Below, piece by piece: positions 20,057 to 29,446 of a stretch of 64,000 nucleotides of DNA. A model generated the notes under the pieces. It was not told where the DNA came from, did no database searches, and was given only the letters and a program-made list of their open reading frames with translations. The position numbers were made by a program, and so were the translations under genes. The stretch lies in the NCBI GenBank assembly GCA_000771265.1, contig JDUB01000002.1, positions 49,809 through 113,808 of the forward strand, written 5' to 3'. The first letter of the stretch is position 1, and each line of letters opens with the position of its first letter. Source of the stretch: Bifidobacterium thermophilum DSM 20210 (GTDB taxonomy: Bacteria > Actinomycetota > Actinomycetes > Actinomycetales > Bifidobacteriaceae).

Positions 20057-21151
20057 TCAGTCCTCCCGACTGTTTTCAGCGGGCATCTGGAGCCGAAGAC
20101 GGTATATGCCGTTTTCCCGGTCGGCCTTCGAATTGGGGATGTGCGCCACCATCACTGCGCCTTCAGGTGGAACTTGACCGCGGTGACGTTCTTCTTGGAG
20201 CGCGGGGATTCGTCCGATTTCAACACCGTCAAGGGCAACGCACAACGTCGGATGCCCGGTGTTCTTGCCGGATTCGATGATGCCATGGCTGACTGTCACC
20301 CACAGCCACGCGTCATACCCGTATCGGCTGAGCACGTCCTGATGCACGGTGTCACCGGAAACGGTGACGCCGCTCACAAACTGGTCGATTACCATGCCGT
20401 CAGGCTTCGCGTTGACCGGAGTGGTGTTCCGGTTGCTTAGGTACGAGCTGCGCATATAGGCGTTGGTGCGGCGTCGCTTTGTCATGGCATGACGACGGCG
20501 CGACTCTTCGACTTCATCGTCGGGCAGCACCACCGGATCTCTCATGTGTTTAAGCTGCTGAAAACATTGCCATGTCTGCCGGGCATCCGAGATTGCACGA
20601 TGCTTTTCGATTTCATTGATATCGAGCAGTCGCATTACTTCTTGCAACGAGCAGCTGGGAGCGTTGGGGAACATGCGGCGGGACATGGTCATCGTATCGC
20701 GAGAATCGTTGGAAACTTCGCGGCAGCCCAGCAGACCGCCCTCGACATTCAGCATCCTGATATCGAACGATACGTTATGTCCGATAAGCAGCAACGGGCG
20801 GATTGCGGTTAGGAACTGGGGGATGACGAATCCGGCGTCAGGCTGGTCGGCGAGGTCGGACTCGGTGATGCCGGTCAGTTCCGTGATGCCTGCGGGCAGT
20901 CTGGTGGGAGGCTGGATCAGCTGGTCGTACTCGTAGATTGGGGTGTCGTCGCTGATCAGCAGCGCCCCAATCTCGATGATGCGGGCGTCGTCGCCGACGC
21001 CGGTGGTCTCCGTATCGAACACGACGGCATCGGCGTTGCCAGCTGCAGCGACGAATGACCACAGTTGCTCAATCGGATCAGCCGTCGACATGCCCCTGTC
21101 GGCGGCATGACGTCCATGACGATGCGACGCGCGAAGCCCAAGAGCACTCAT
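20057..21151 (-). CDS. DnaQ-like DEDDh 3'-5' exonuclease
   Basis: About 364 residues. The exonuclease domain has ExoI FDTETTG (Asp and Glu at residues 46 and 48), ExoII HNVSFD (125-130) and ExoIII HRAISDA (His 184, Asp 189), a complete DEDDh set. It resembles the proofreading epsilon subunit, but actinobacteria have several such proteins and this could be a DNA-repair or RNase T-like enzyme. The last 120 residues, starting about GMVIDQFVSGVTVSG, form an extra domain I do not recognise with certainty. ATG at 21151 is chosen because GGAGGGG is 7 nt upstream. Confidence 0.82.
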   Translation of the reverse strand: MSALGLRASHRHGRHAADRGMSTADPIEQLWSFVAAAGNADAVVFDTETTGVGDDARIIEIGALLISDDTPIYEYDQLIQPPTRLPAGITELTGITESDLADQPDAGFVIPQFLTAIRPLLLIGHNVSFDIRMLNVEGGLLGCREVSNDSRDTMTMSRRMFPNAPSCSLQEVMRLLDINEIEKHRAISDARQTWQCFQQLKHMRDPVVLPDDEVEESRRRHAMTKRRRTNAYMRSSYLSNRNTTPVNAKPDGMVIDQFVSGVTVSGDTVHQDVLSRYGYDAWLWVTVSHGIIESGKNTGHPTLCVALDGVEIGRIPALQEERHRGQVPPEGAVMVAHIPNSKADRENGIYRLRLQMPAENSRED

Positions 21152-21168
21152 GACCAGCCCCTCCAATC

Positions 21169-21213
21169 ATCGCACTGTGACCGGCGTAACCATCGTTGCG
21201 ATCACAGTGCGAT
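21169..21213. promoter_or_regulatory. 12-bp inverted repeat upstream of the DnaQ-like gene
   Basis: ATCGCACTGTGA (21169-21180) and TCACAGTGCGAT (21202-21213) are perfect inverted copies 21 bp apart. They sit 18 bp before the DnaQ-like start, so an operator or a 5'UTR hairpin is possible. Confidence 0.45.
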
Positions 21214-21354
21214 TCCTGTGCAAACGTACACACCGTATCGTGACAATCAGACACGACATTCGGGCTACAGTGAGCGAGGTGGGGTGACAATTCCAGAGTT
21301 CGCAGGTTCCGTTCTTTGAGTTAGAAATGTCTGGAATTTGCGAATCTGGAAATG

Positions 21355-22458
21355 TCATTCATTAATTAGCAGACGACGCACTTCTTCGCGGATATTTTCC
21401 GAATACTTATAGATATCATTGAGACCGTTTATTGGCTCTCGAGAGCAGTTTTTATTTTCATCGAATAGTCCAAGATACTTATGCTTCGTGTTGAAGAACA
21501 ATCGACAAATCGGCTTACGATTGTTGTCGTCGAGGAATATCGAGCAGTAGCTCTTTGCATCACGCATCGTGATGCGAGCCGGATCGACGTCGCTACATGC
21601 GATTGCTTTCACAATACGATATCCCGCAATTTCCTCTTCTGTGGTGATAATTCCATCATCGTCTGATGACCCCTCTTGGCTCGATGTGCCATCAGCGTCG
21701 TTTTCACTTTCATCGGCAGATGCCGGTGCAATTTTAATATCATCTGCACCTAAGGCGGTCTTTAGCCGATCGTTGACTTGGTCGGAGAGGAATTGTTTCA
21801 GAGCCTTAGCGACTAGCGGACGGAACTTTTCCATCACTGAAGCATAAAACGCTCCATCATAGACATGCCCGGCGAGAAGTTTCACAAAATCGTCCGAGGG
21901 ATTAGTGAATTCCGTCGATACTGCTCTCTTCAATGCTCCAACGTATTTTAATTCTTCCGCACTACTAGCTATGGAATCCAAATCAAATGCCGGCTTAGTT
22001 AGTTTCTGTAGGGCAGGCAGAACGGTGTCGTCTATGTCAAGCAGGTCGAGCACAAGGAAGGGTTTGGAATCCATTTTATTGGGCTCATCGATGTCCATAT
22101 AGAAGTTCCACACCTGACCATTGGTGAGTACGCCGATTCGTGCCTTGGTGCAGGCAAAATATCGGTAGAGCTGACTGGCGTTCTCGAGACTTAGTGGTTG
22201 ACCAATTTTCTTGCACTCGATGAGAATTTGCACTTGGCCATCTTGAACCAAGGCATAATCGATTTTCTCGCCTTTCTTTACTCCAATATCAGCGGTGAAT
22301 TCTGGTATTACTTCATTCGGGTTAAATACGTCATATCCCAATACTTGCCCGATGAAGGGCATAATGAAAGCATTTTTGGTTGCTTCCTCGGTCTCGATCC
22401 CGTCTTTGAGATCCCGTACTTTCGCTGAAATCTGATCCAGGCTTTCGTTGAATTCCAT
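21355..22458 (-). CDS. Orphan nuclease with type I restriction HSDR_N domain
   Basis: 367 residues. The N-terminal half matches the HSDR_N_2 nuclease domain: TKNAFIMPFIGQVLGYDVFNPNEVIPEF, then KIDYALVQDGQVQILIECKKIGQPL, giving a PD-(D/E)XK active site (Asp, then E-C-K). GVLTNGQVWNFYMDID follows, as usual in this family. The helicase motor of HsdR is absent. A Ser/Asp/Glu-rich linker (about residues 240-270) leads to a C-terminal domain of unknown type. ATG at 22458 has AGGGAGAG 6 nt upstream. No partner gene lies beside it. A role in restriction or defence is inferred. Confidence 0.75.
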   Translation of the reverse strand: MEFNESLDQISAKVRDLKDGIETEEATKNAFIMPFIGQVLGYDVFNPNEVIPEFTADIGVKKGEKIDYALVQDGQVQILIECKKIGQPLSLENASQLYRYFACTKARIGVLTNGQVWNFYMDIDEPNKMDSKPFLVLDLLDIDDTVLPALQKLTKPAFDLDSIASSAEELKYVGALKRAVSTEFTNPSDDFVKLLAGHVYDGAFYASVMEKFRPLVAKALKQFLSDQVNDRLKTALGADDIKIAPASADESENDADGTSSQEGSSDDDGIITTEEEIAGYRIVKAIACSDVDPARITMRDAKSYCSIFLDDNNRKPICRLFFNTKHKYLGLFDENKNCSREPINGLNDIYKYSENIREEVRRLLINE

Positions 22459-22961
22459 TATTCTCTCCCTGTCAGTAGCCGGTAATTCGCGGCTATATTG
22501 CTGAATAATATACCGTATACGTAGTACGAACATTAGCAGCCGGTCTGATAGCAGCACGTTAGTGACAGCATTGGAAAATGTAAGCGGTTACTACAGTCCG
22601 GTTGACCATCCGCCCGCTGATATGCCGGTTGTGCAACTATCGTTTTAGTCAAGTAGTGCATAGATGCTGCAGGTTCAAGTGCAGGGGGAGAAAATGATGC
22701 CTTCGAATTTAATCGACAACGTAATAGTATATTTGTGACCAGTTGTCAATCATAATGACTGTGTATTGTCAGAGTGCGAATCGCGGAAGCGGAACGTACG
22801 ATGTCACCGTTTCTATTGCTCGTATGGGGTAGCTGTAGTCCTAATGAAATGAGTTATCTTCTTCAGCGAAAACAGAGACGTTCTTGTCTCAGACTCTCAC
22901 GGGTGTGGCATTTCGATGTGTTGCGGATCTGCACTTTGCATCTGCTAGGAAAGTCGGATTT
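22459..22961. other. AT-rich intergenic region
   Basis: About 500 bases between two minus-strand genes. The left part (22490-22530) is AT-rich, with TATATTG and AATATACCGTATACG, and probably holds the promoter of the HSDR_N gene. No RNA gene, repeat or credible short gene was seen in the remainder. Confidence 0.5.
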
Positions 22962-24566
22962 TCACTCGGTTTGTATCACCGCCGGGTGCCGCTTGCTGAA
23001 CCGCAGATAATACAGCGCCGAGCAGATGAGGATTGACAGCAGCGAGCCGAGCGGTGAGGCGCATCCCATGGGGAACAGGTTGTCCGGCCACAGCAAGGAT
23101 GCCGCATACGCCCCGGGGATGCGCACGAGCAGCACCGACGCAATATTGTGAGCGAACGTGTACAGGGATTTGCCGTAGGCGCTGAAGAACCCGCTGAAGC
23201 AGAAGTGAACGCCCGCCAGAATACAGTCGAAGGAGTAACTGCTCAGGTATTGTGCCCCGTACCTGACCACCGCTTCGTCGTCGGGGGAGAAGACGCGCAC
23301 GATGTCGGCGCCCCAGATCTGGCTCGCGAAACACACAAGCGCACCGTACGCTATACACATGGTGATGCCGTATCGCAGCGCCATCTTGCTGCGCGAATGT
23401 TGCCGTGCGCCGGCGTTCTGCCCGGCGACCACCGACACGGTGGACAGCATTGCCGAGGGCACGAGGAACAGGAAGGAGATGATTTTCTCGACGATGCCGA
23501 CGGCGGCGGAGATTTCCAGGCCGCGCTCGTTGGCGATGGCGGTGATCACGATGAACGAGACTTGGATGCACAGTTCCTGCAGTGCGATCGGCGTGCCGAT
23601 GGTCAGAATCTGCCGTGTGCCGGCCCAATCGTAGGCGAGGTCGGCTTTCCGGACGCGAACGCCGGTGTTTGCGAACTTGAGATAGATGAGGGCCACCACC
23701 ACCGAGAACGCTTGAGATATTACCGTGGCGAGCGCGGCGCCTGCTGCTTGCATGTGTGCGCCGCCGATGAACGCGAGGTCGAGTCCCACGTTGAGCAGTC
23801 CGGCGAGGGCAACGAAATACATCGGGTGTCGGGAGTCGCCGAATCCGCGGAATATCGCGCTGATCACGTTGTATGCGACGATGAACGGGGTGCCGAAGAA
23901 GCAAATGGTCACGTAGTCGTGCGCCTGGCTGAAGGCTTCAGGCGGCGTGGACAGTAGGTGCAGCAACGGGTCGGCGCTCGCTGTCAGGGCGATGGTGGCG
24001 ATGATTGCGACAAAGGCGAACAGGCGGATGGATTGTCCGATCTGGCGTTGCACCTTGCCCATGCGTCGGGCGCCGATCGCGTGGCTGATGGTCACGGTGA
24101 TGCCCGTGGTCAGACCGACGATGGTGATGGTCACCAAGTGGGTCATCTGGCTGCCCGTGGAGACGGCTGAGACGGAGTCCGCGCCGTTGAATCTGCCGAC
24201 GATGAGCAGATCGGCCAGTTCGTAGCAGCTTTGCAGGAAGCAGGTGATGAGATAGGGGATTGAAAAGCGCAGCATGGTGGGTATCAGCGGCCCACGGGTC
24301 AGGTTGCCGGTGTTGGAGTGTGCGCGGGATGGTGTGGGCTGCTCTGGATTCTGTGGATTTGTCTGGTCGGTCGCGTGAGGCGGTGTTGTATGGATACCCG
24401 TGTTGGCGTTCGTGCCGGTTGGCTTCGTGTCGATGGGTTCCGTCGTGCGGCTCGTGCTGACTGGTTCGACTGGGAGGGTAGCGCTGACTGGCCCGACCGT
24501 GCTGATCGTGCGGTCGGGCCTGATTGCTGCTGCGGTATGGTGCCGAGTATTGCTGGCGTGTGCCAT
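22962..24566 (-). CDS. MATE family efflux transporter
   Basis: About 534 residues with twelve predicted membrane segments. MATE transporters export drugs or metabolites by Na+ or H+ antiport. The core begins GPLIPTMLRFSIPYLITCFLQSCYELADLLIVGRFNGADSVSAVSTGSQM, a clear MATE start, and internal VVAGQNAGA follows the pseudo-repeat. The first 80 residues are Thr/Pro-rich and probably disordered. ATG at 24566 is chosen because AAGGAGAG lies 8 nt upstream; the ORF can be extended to 24743 without a ribosome site. Substrate unknown. Confidence 0.88.
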   Translation of the reverse strand: MAHASNTRHHTAAAIRPDRTISTVGPVSATLPVEPVSTSRTTEPIDTKPTGTNANTGIHTTPPHATDQTNPQNPEQPTPSRAHSNTGNLTRGPLIPTMLRFSIPYLITCFLQSCYELADLLIVGRFNGADSVSAVSTGSQMTHLVTITIVGLTTGITVTISHAIGARRMGKVQRQIGQSIRLFAFVAIIATIALTASADPLLHLLSTPPEAFSQAHDYVTICFFGTPFIVAYNVISAIFRGFGDSRHPMYFVALAGLLNVGLDLAFIGGAHMQAAGAALATVISQAFSVVVALIYLKFANTGVRVRKADLAYDWAGTRQILTIGTPIALQELCIQVSFIVITAIANERGLEISAAVGIVEKIISFLFLVPSAMLSTVSVVAGQNAGARQHSRSKMALRYGITMCIAYGALVCFASQIWGADIVRVFSPDDEAVVRYGAQYLSSYSFDCILAGVHFCFSGFFSAYGKSLYTFAHNIASVLLVRIPGAYAASLLWPDNLFPMGCASPLGSLLSILICSALYYLRFSKRHPAVIQTE

Positions 24567-24848
24567 GCTTCGTTCTCTCCTTGAAATAGCCGCGGGCCGC
24601 GTGGCAGGGCGGCGAGCGGTCGGCCGGCGGGAACCGGATAGTCCCATACGTAATGCCGGCTGTAGACAGGGGATGGCGGACGAGCGGTTACGCTTGGTTC
24701 GCCATACCGTCAGTATCTGCGTGGGGTTGTTGAATGATGCCATGGGAATTCATGACATCTATTTGTGGAAGTCTCGGAGTCTCGTGTCGATGTCGATGTC
24801 GATGGTGACGGTGACGGCGCATCATCAATTGTCTTCCAAGGGATATGC
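24567..24848. other. Intergenic region upstream of the MATE gene
   Basis: About 280 bases between the MATE start and the ADP-ribosyltransferase remnant. It contains a simple GATGTCGATGTCGATG-type run (24790-24815). Nothing else was recognised. Confidence 0.4.
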
Positions 24849-25088
24849 ATGATTGGTAGTCTCGCCAGCCGGCATGGTGTCGGCGTGAGACTAGGCGAAG
24901 GCGTGCGCATCCGCATCTTGCTCCAGCCAGGTATGCACTGCGCGTATCTTCAGAACGTGACGCAAGTGAAGGAGGAACACGAGATTCTGCTCCCCCGAGG
25001 AGTTAAACTCAAGGTCATCAGACATGGCATTGATAAGGATTATGAGCGTTATGTCTATGCGGTACTAGTATCGGACGGCCAATCGTGA
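24849..25088 (+). pseudogene. C-terminal remnant of a phage-type ADP-ribosyltransferase
   Basis: About 79 residues starting at an internal Met, in a longer frame open from 24765. The reading RIRILLQPGMHCAYLQN followed by KEEHEILLPRGVKLKVI matches the C-terminal strand region of ADP-ribosyltransferase domains fused to phage minor head proteins, including the ExE motif (EHE). The NAD-binding arginine strand and STS region upstream are missing, so it is a truncated end. It is followed after 13 bp by a small orphan gene. Prophage gene ends of the same family recur at 47.1 and 49 kb. Confidence 0.55.
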
Positions 25089-25101
25089 GGAAGGCGGGCA
25101 T

Positions 25102-25317
25102 ATGGCTGGGGATTGTGATGATCTTGACGCATACATGCTCCAATATGGGCGTATCGAGTTCGGTGATGATGACCGAGATGATTCTTCGCACTTGCCGGAA
25201 GCCGAGTGCGAATGGATCTTCAACGAGATACAGCGCCGCAACAAGAATCGCATCCCGTGGGATTCACTTGAGTTGGAACGCGAGTATGAACGTCTCCACG
25301 CTGAAGGCAAGGCATAA
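25102..25317 (+). CDS. Small acidic orphan protein
   Basis: 71 residues, strongly acidic at the N-terminus (DCDDLDAYMLQYGRIEFGDDDRDD), then an amphipathic helix (EAECEWIFNEIQRRNKN) and a charged end. GAGGAAGG lies about 8 nt before the ATG. It follows the ADP-ribosyltransferase remnant by 13 bp and ends just before a double hairpin. I do not recognise the family; an immunity or antitoxin-like partner of the former ADP-ribosyltransferase is possible, but only from position. Confidence 0.5.
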   Translation: MAGDCDDLDAYMLQYGRIEFGDDDRDDSSHLPEAECEWIFNEIQRRNKNRIPWDSLELEREYERLHAEGKA

Positions 25318-25335
25318 GTCTTGCCGTTTTATTCT

Positions 25336-25510
25336 ATGAGCCGCCTTCGGGCGGCTTTTCTTTTACCAATCCCGCAGACCCACTGCGGGATTCGTGTTTT
25401 TGACCGGGGTTAGTGTCCTACGCGCGGATTCTCTTCTCAAACTGCTATTCGCCTCTACCTCGTGTCATGATGCGATCCCATGACCGGCCACGAAACCCGA
25501 GGAATGTGGA
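25336..25510 (+). repeat. Mosaic repeat module, copy 1 (left part only)
   Basis: Beginning at the tandem hairpins, it continues with TTGACCGGGGTTAGTG...CTACGCGCGGATTCTCTTC, ATGCGATCCCATGACCGGC and CACGAAACCCGAG. The same order of blocks occurs at 47561-48070 and 49473-49850. Here it is interrupted after about 175 bp by an HsdM fragment. Confidence 0.7.
25340..25393 (+). terminator. Tandem hairpins after the small orphan gene
   Basis: GCCGCC-TTCG-GGCGGC (25340-25355) with a T-rich tail (TTTTCTTTT) is an intrinsic terminator. A second hairpin, AATCCCGCAG...CTGCGGGATT (25368-25393), follows. The same pair ends the genes at 47.5, 48.8 and 49.4 kb. Confidence 0.85.
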
Positions 25511-25535
25511 TGATCGATTCCGTTGGAATCCGTGC

Positions 25536-25770
25536 CGTCGGGCCAATCCTGTTCCAGCGTGTCAGCATTGCGCAGATCCATCCACTGGTAGGGCACGTCG
25601 TGCATCATCAGATTCATGCGGGCGAGGTTGTAAGTGGGGAGATGCAATTCCTGACCATAGAAATGCACATGCTTGTCGGCGGGCATGGTGCCGCCGTTGG
25701 CGTTCTTCAACTCTTGACGTACCGTAAGAAGCGACGAACCCGATCCGCAGGTTGGATCTAACAAGTTCCA
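25536..25770 (-). pseudogene. Fragment of type I restriction methylase HsdM
   Basis: About 78 residues on the minus strand: LLDPTCGSGSSLLTV (the SAM-binding motif I of N6-adenine methylases) followed by VHFYGQELHLPTYNLARMNLMMHD and a DW P segment. HsdM normally has about 500 residues; both ends are missing, and the catalytic NPPF/Y motif is absent. It sits inside a copy of the mosaic repeat module. Together with the HsdS fragment at 39.6 kb it indicates a lost type I restriction system. Confidence 0.75.
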
Positions 25771-25956
25771 ATCTTTGATACAAAGTCTATGTGTGCCATT
25801 GACTCGGAAACCGCGTGGTTTCTGGGTTTTTCTGCTTACCGGCACACGTAAAAGAGTGCGCCGATCGACATGGTAGCCACATGCTACTTGTAGTAGCTGT
25901 GCTCAAGAGCGACACCCCTCTCTCAAATCGTTAAAAGTACCAAATCGTTAAAAGGT

Positions 25957-26239
25957 TCAATAGCTGATCTTGATTTCGTTCTTGTGGAGCTCGCCGTTTT
26001 CTTCGAGCCTCCTGCCAAGCCACCAGATGGGAATCGGGAGAATCTCATCGACAGGCTTGCTGTTGTTCCAAATGTCGATGAGATCCTGCGCCTTCCTGTC
26101 ATAGAGGAATTCCTGCCATAGAGGAATTCGCAATAGACGTCCGAATCGGGCGACGAAAACTCGCCGTCGTAGAAACCATCGTCCTACTCGATGTTCGTGA
26201 AATAGAAATTGATGTAAAAGCCTCCCCGTCTTGTCTACC
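25957..26239 (-). pseudogene. Broken gene of unknown function with a 17-bp tandem duplication
   Basis: The minus strand reads GFYINFYFTNIE, an in-frame stop, DDGFYDGEFSSPDSDVYCEFLYGR, then shifts frame into LYDRKAQDLIDIWNNSKPVDEILPIPIWWLGRR and ends ...EIKISY. The shift is caused by a 17-bp direct duplication at 26100-26129 (CATAGAGGAATTC repeated). Removing one copy restores a single frame. It ends up immediately downstream of mcrC on the same strand. I do not recognise the family. Confidence 0.55.
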
Positions 26240-27571
26240 TCAACCTATGTCAAACGCCCGCAGAAACTCGTTTTCGTTTACTTTCATCTGCTGCACAAAT
26301 GCATCGTAGTTTTGCGCATCCACCGGGATCTTCAATCCATGCTCCGTGACGCTGACATCATCTCGCGCCGTGACGTTTGCCTCATAAGTAGACCCCTTGT
26401 TCATCCGCAGCAGCAAGTCATCGGTTCCATTCGCTTCCGGATACAGGTAGTAGCCAGCCTTGGCGTCGAACCGGAACATGTAAGCAAGCACCTGCAAGTA
26501 GTCGCGGTTCCCGATGTTGCCGATTGGCTTGTATTTTGCATCGGCTATGATTCTTGATTCATTGTTGCGGCTGATGAAGTCCGGATAAATCCGCCCGATG
26601 TTCCCGCCGTTGTTCTTGGCAAAGAGCCATTGAGCGCCCTTGCTGCACTTATTCATCGGGTGGTAGAAGGCATCTCCAATCAGAGAATTGACGTATTCCT
26701 CCCACAACCATGCTCCGTCGAACAGGATGCCATATATCTGCCGCGATCCAGACCCTATCTGATGTTTCTGGTGTTGCAAGATCAAAAGGCACAGCCTCTG
26801 GAGCGCGCGATACTCCCGGAAGTAGGCGTGCCTGATGGCGTTCTTCTTATTCGCCTCTATGACCCTCTGGCGGTCGTAGAGTTCGTAAGTCGGCGTCGCC
26901 TCGACGACCAGCTTCACCTCGTCCTTCACCTTGACCAGCAGATGCCCGCCGTACGGCTTTCTCTTTATGAACTCGATCGTGTGGCGTACCAGCTCTGTCA
27001 AACTATTGTCGTAGGAGAATTCTCTCTGGCTGTAGGCAACGTTTCCAATAAAGGGAGTGTTCTGCTTGATATGCCTTGCGATGTCGATGCGACCCTTCAC
27101 GTTCCCGTCGTTATAGCGGTTACGGACATACCTCTTGAAGAGGCCTTTCCTCATGGCGGTCTTCAGATAGTATGGGAACAGGAAGAGCAGGAAATTGAAC
27201 AGGCGGTTGTTCTGGTCTGCGTCGGATTTCAAATCCACGATGTTAGGGAAATTCAGCACCCGATCGAGCAGGTACTCGGAGAAATAATCCTCCTCTTCGG
27301 AGCTGAACCGCGATTCGATAATCAGCCGCTCATCACCGCAGCCGAGAAAACCCATCACATTCCCCGAGCGGTATGAATCATTCACACTTTGCAGGATTAT
27401 CTGATCCCTCGTCAGATCTTCCGCTTTAGCAATGAATTCGGGGAACACAAAGACCCCCTCGCGCTCCAATTGCTCAAGTGTCTTGTCCGCAATCCGGTGC
27501 GTAAGGGCTTCGATGTCTGCAAAAGAATACTTCTTTTCCTGCTTGTTGTCCTTAATCTTGAGCAGCTTCAT
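26240..27571 (-). CDS. mcrC: McrC, nuclease subunit of the McrBC type IV restriction system
   Basis: 443 residues. McrC is the endonuclease partner of the McrB GTPase, cutting DNA with methylcytosine. The C-terminal PD-(D/E)XK nuclease is visible as RIYPDFISR (Asp near 331) and IIADAKYK (D-x-K at about 344-346). The N-terminal half (FPEFIAKAEDLTRDQIILQ and RFLFNFLLFLFPYYL-like stretches) is typical of McrC. ATG at 27571 has GGAGAT 5 nt upstream and overlaps the mcrB end by 20 bp, so the subunits are translationally coupled. An alternative ATG is at 27583. Confidence 0.88.
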   Translation of the reverse strand: MKLLKIKDNKQEKKYSFADIEALTHRIADKTLEQLEREGVFVFPEFIAKAEDLTRDQIILQSVNDSYRSGNVMGFLGCGDERLIIESRFSSEEEDYFSEYLLDRVLNFPNIVDLKSDADQNNRLFNFLLFLFPYYLKTAMRKGLFKRYVRNRYNDGNVKGRIDIARHIKQNTPFIGNVAYSQREFSYDNSLTELVRHTIEFIKRKPYGGHLLVKVKDEVKLVVEATPTYELYDRQRVIEANKKNAIRHAYFREYRALQRLCLLILQHQKHQIGSGSRQIYGILFDGAWLWEEYVNSLIGDAFYHPMNKCSKGAQWLFAKNNGGNIGRIYPDFISRNNESRIIADAKYKPIGNIGNRDYLQVLAYMFRFDAKAGYYLYPEANGTDDLLLRMNKGSTYEANVTARDDVSVTEHGLKIPVDAQNYDAFVQQMKVNENEFLRAFDIG

Positions 27572-29048
27572 CGGTATCTCCATTGGCTTGCTTCTTGTAC
27601 CCGTAGGCATCAGCAAACCGATTCATAATGCCTTCCTCGTCGTACATTCCCCGAATGTATTCCTGAAGGAGCGGGTGCAGATAATCCGTCCAAAGCTGAT
27701 CGAAGGTCAAAGTCTTCAGCTTCAGGAAATAAGAAGCGCCGATTTGGTAGTTTTCGTTGAGATCCTCGGTGGCGGCGATCTCTTTGTTCAACGCCGACAT
27801 ACGCCTGATAGCCTCGTTCTCAAGCTCCTCGTTTTCCAGATTCGACAGCATCTCAAGATGCTTGTCCGCCTTCAACTCGACGAAGCGGAAGCGTCGTCTC
27901 ATGGCAAAGTCGAAACTATCGACAGAACGATCAATGTCGTTCATCGTGCCGATGATGTAGACGTTTTCGGGGATGTAGAACTTCTCGTCTGAGTCGGCGT
28001 GAAGGTTCGAATACTGCGTCGATATCTCCCCAGCACGTCCGCGATATTCCGGATCGATGGAGAAGAACAACTCGCCAAAAATCTTAGAGATTTCGCCACG
28101 ATTGATTTCGTCGATGATGAAGACGTATTTTTTCAGTTCGGTCTGTTTTGATTTCTGGGAGTCCTCGTAGTTCTTCCGCGCCCGCGCTATGAACTTCTTG
28201 AAGATGCCGTCCTGCAGCTCGAAGCCCATCGTCCCGTCATCGTTCACCTTGGGGCGGATCCCCTCCACAAAGTCGGAGTAATCGTAGCTCGGGTGGAACT
28301 GGACGAATTCGACCTGCTTCCGCTCCTCTGAGGTGAGTTTGTTGATTTCCTCGGTTCGGCCGTTGCTGACGATGTCTGCGGCGATTTCCTTTGCAAGGTA
28401 CGATTTGCCAGTGCCCGGAGCGCCTCTGAAGATAAGGTTCTTGGACTCTATCAGCATAGAAGAGAAGGGGCTCTGGTACTCCTTGAACTGCTGGACGAGC
28501 TCCCCCTGCGCCGCGGCCTCCGTTGTGGCTTCTTGCTCCTTGTACTTGTCTTTTTCGTAATAGGTCAAAACCATCTTGTCGTCCGGCTCGCCGAACCGCT
28601 TCAGGCACTCCTGAACAAAGATGATGGTCGAGAAGATGTTCCAACAGTACAGCACGAATTGCCTGCCGCTATCGCAACTGTAGGTAAGATATTCGATGCT
28701 ATTGCGGCAATGCTTCTTGAATTCCTCGACACTCGTATAGATGCCGCAGATCACTTCGCTGGATGGATTGTACTTGCAGACGGGAAAGCTCTCTCGGCTT
28801 TCCACGGACAAAGCGGCAATCTGTTTCTCGAAGACCTGACACGCGAGACGCGGCATGGTCTGGTTTGAGTTGCGCTTCTCACTTTTACTGTAGGTGCGCT
28901 CGATCTTTTCGCCGTCGGCCTTCTGGAAATACGCGCCCAGCGGCTTGTACTGATCGCCAAGGCTCAGATCATCCATCGTGAATCGCTCGTCCGTAGATGT
29001 CACGCCATCGGCGGTGATCGTCAGCGTAAATTCCTTCTGTTTACTCAT
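27552..29048 (-). CDS. mcrB: McrB, AAA+ GTPase of the McrBC type IV restriction system
   Basis: 498 residues. The motor domain has Walker A GAPGTGKS (209-216), Walker B FIIDEINRGE (Asp-Glu near 313), and the McrB GTPase signature GTMNDIDRS (369-373 MNDID), followed by the arginine-rich MRRRFRF. The N-terminal 190 residues should recognise the modified base but show no domain I can name. ATG at 29048 follows GGAGGT with 7-nt spacing. mcrC overlaps its 3' end. Target modification cannot be read from the sequence. Confidence 0.9.
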   Translation of the reverse strand: MSKQKEFTLTITADGVTSTDERFTMDDLSLGDQYKPLGAYFQKADGEKIERTYSKSEKRNSNQTMPRLACQVFEKQIAALSVESRESFPVCKYNPSSEVICGIYTSVEEFKKHCRNSIEYLTYSCDSGRQFVLYCWNIFSTIIFVQECLKRFGEPDDKMVLTYYEKDKYKEQEATTEAAAQGELVQQFKEYQSPFSSMLIESKNLIFRGAPGTGKSYLAKEIAADIVSNGRTEEINKLTSEERKQVEFVQFHPSYDYSDFVEGIRPKVNDDGTMGFELQDGIFKKFIARARKNYEDSQKSKQTELKKYVFIIDEINRGEISKIFGELFFSIDPEYRGRAGEISTQYSNLHADSDEKFYIPENVYIIGTMNDIDRSVDSFDFAMRRRFRFVELKADKHLEMLSNLENEELENEAIRRMSALNKEIAATEDLNENYQIGASYFLKLKTLTFDQLWTDYLHPLLQEYIRGMYDEEGIMNRFADAYGYKKQANGDTDEAAQD

Positions 29049-29208
29049 GCTGCACCTCCATGTACATGCTGCATCCCATGTATACTTCATGCTACACTTT
29101 CATACAAACTTCTCTCCCGGGTTCAGATGTCTTCTCCATGCCGTAGCGCATCCTTTACTGCAGCTTTCCAATAAGCGAGTCCCCATTCTCCTTAGGCTAC
29201 CTGGCTAC

Positions 29209-29427
29209 CTATTGGTATTCGGGGATTTCTTCAATGACGACTTTCCAAAATCGTTCAGAGTGGTTCATCTCTTTCTTGTGAGCTAATTCGTGCACGATGA
29301 CGTACTTCCTGACATAAGGAGGCACCTTCATCAGCAGGCAGTTCAGGCTGATGTTCCCTTTACTTGAGCAGGAAGCCCACCGAGTCTTCTGCGTCTTTAC
29401 GAAGACTTTCTCGTAGGGAAAGCCCAT
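29209..29427 (-). pseudogene. C-terminal fragment of a YgjP-like (DUF45) metallopeptidase
   Basis: 72 residues: TRWASCSSKGNISLNCLLMKVPPYVRKYVIVHELAHKKEMNHSERFW. This is the zinc-site end of the YgjP/DUF45 family, with HELAH and a third ligand near NHS. Family members have about 230 residues and often accompany restriction genes; the N-terminal two thirds are missing. The upstream end abuts the left boundary of the ssrA-linked island, so the insertion may have truncated it. Confidence 0.7.
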
Positions 29428-29446
29428 CTTCTTGGCCTATAACCCA

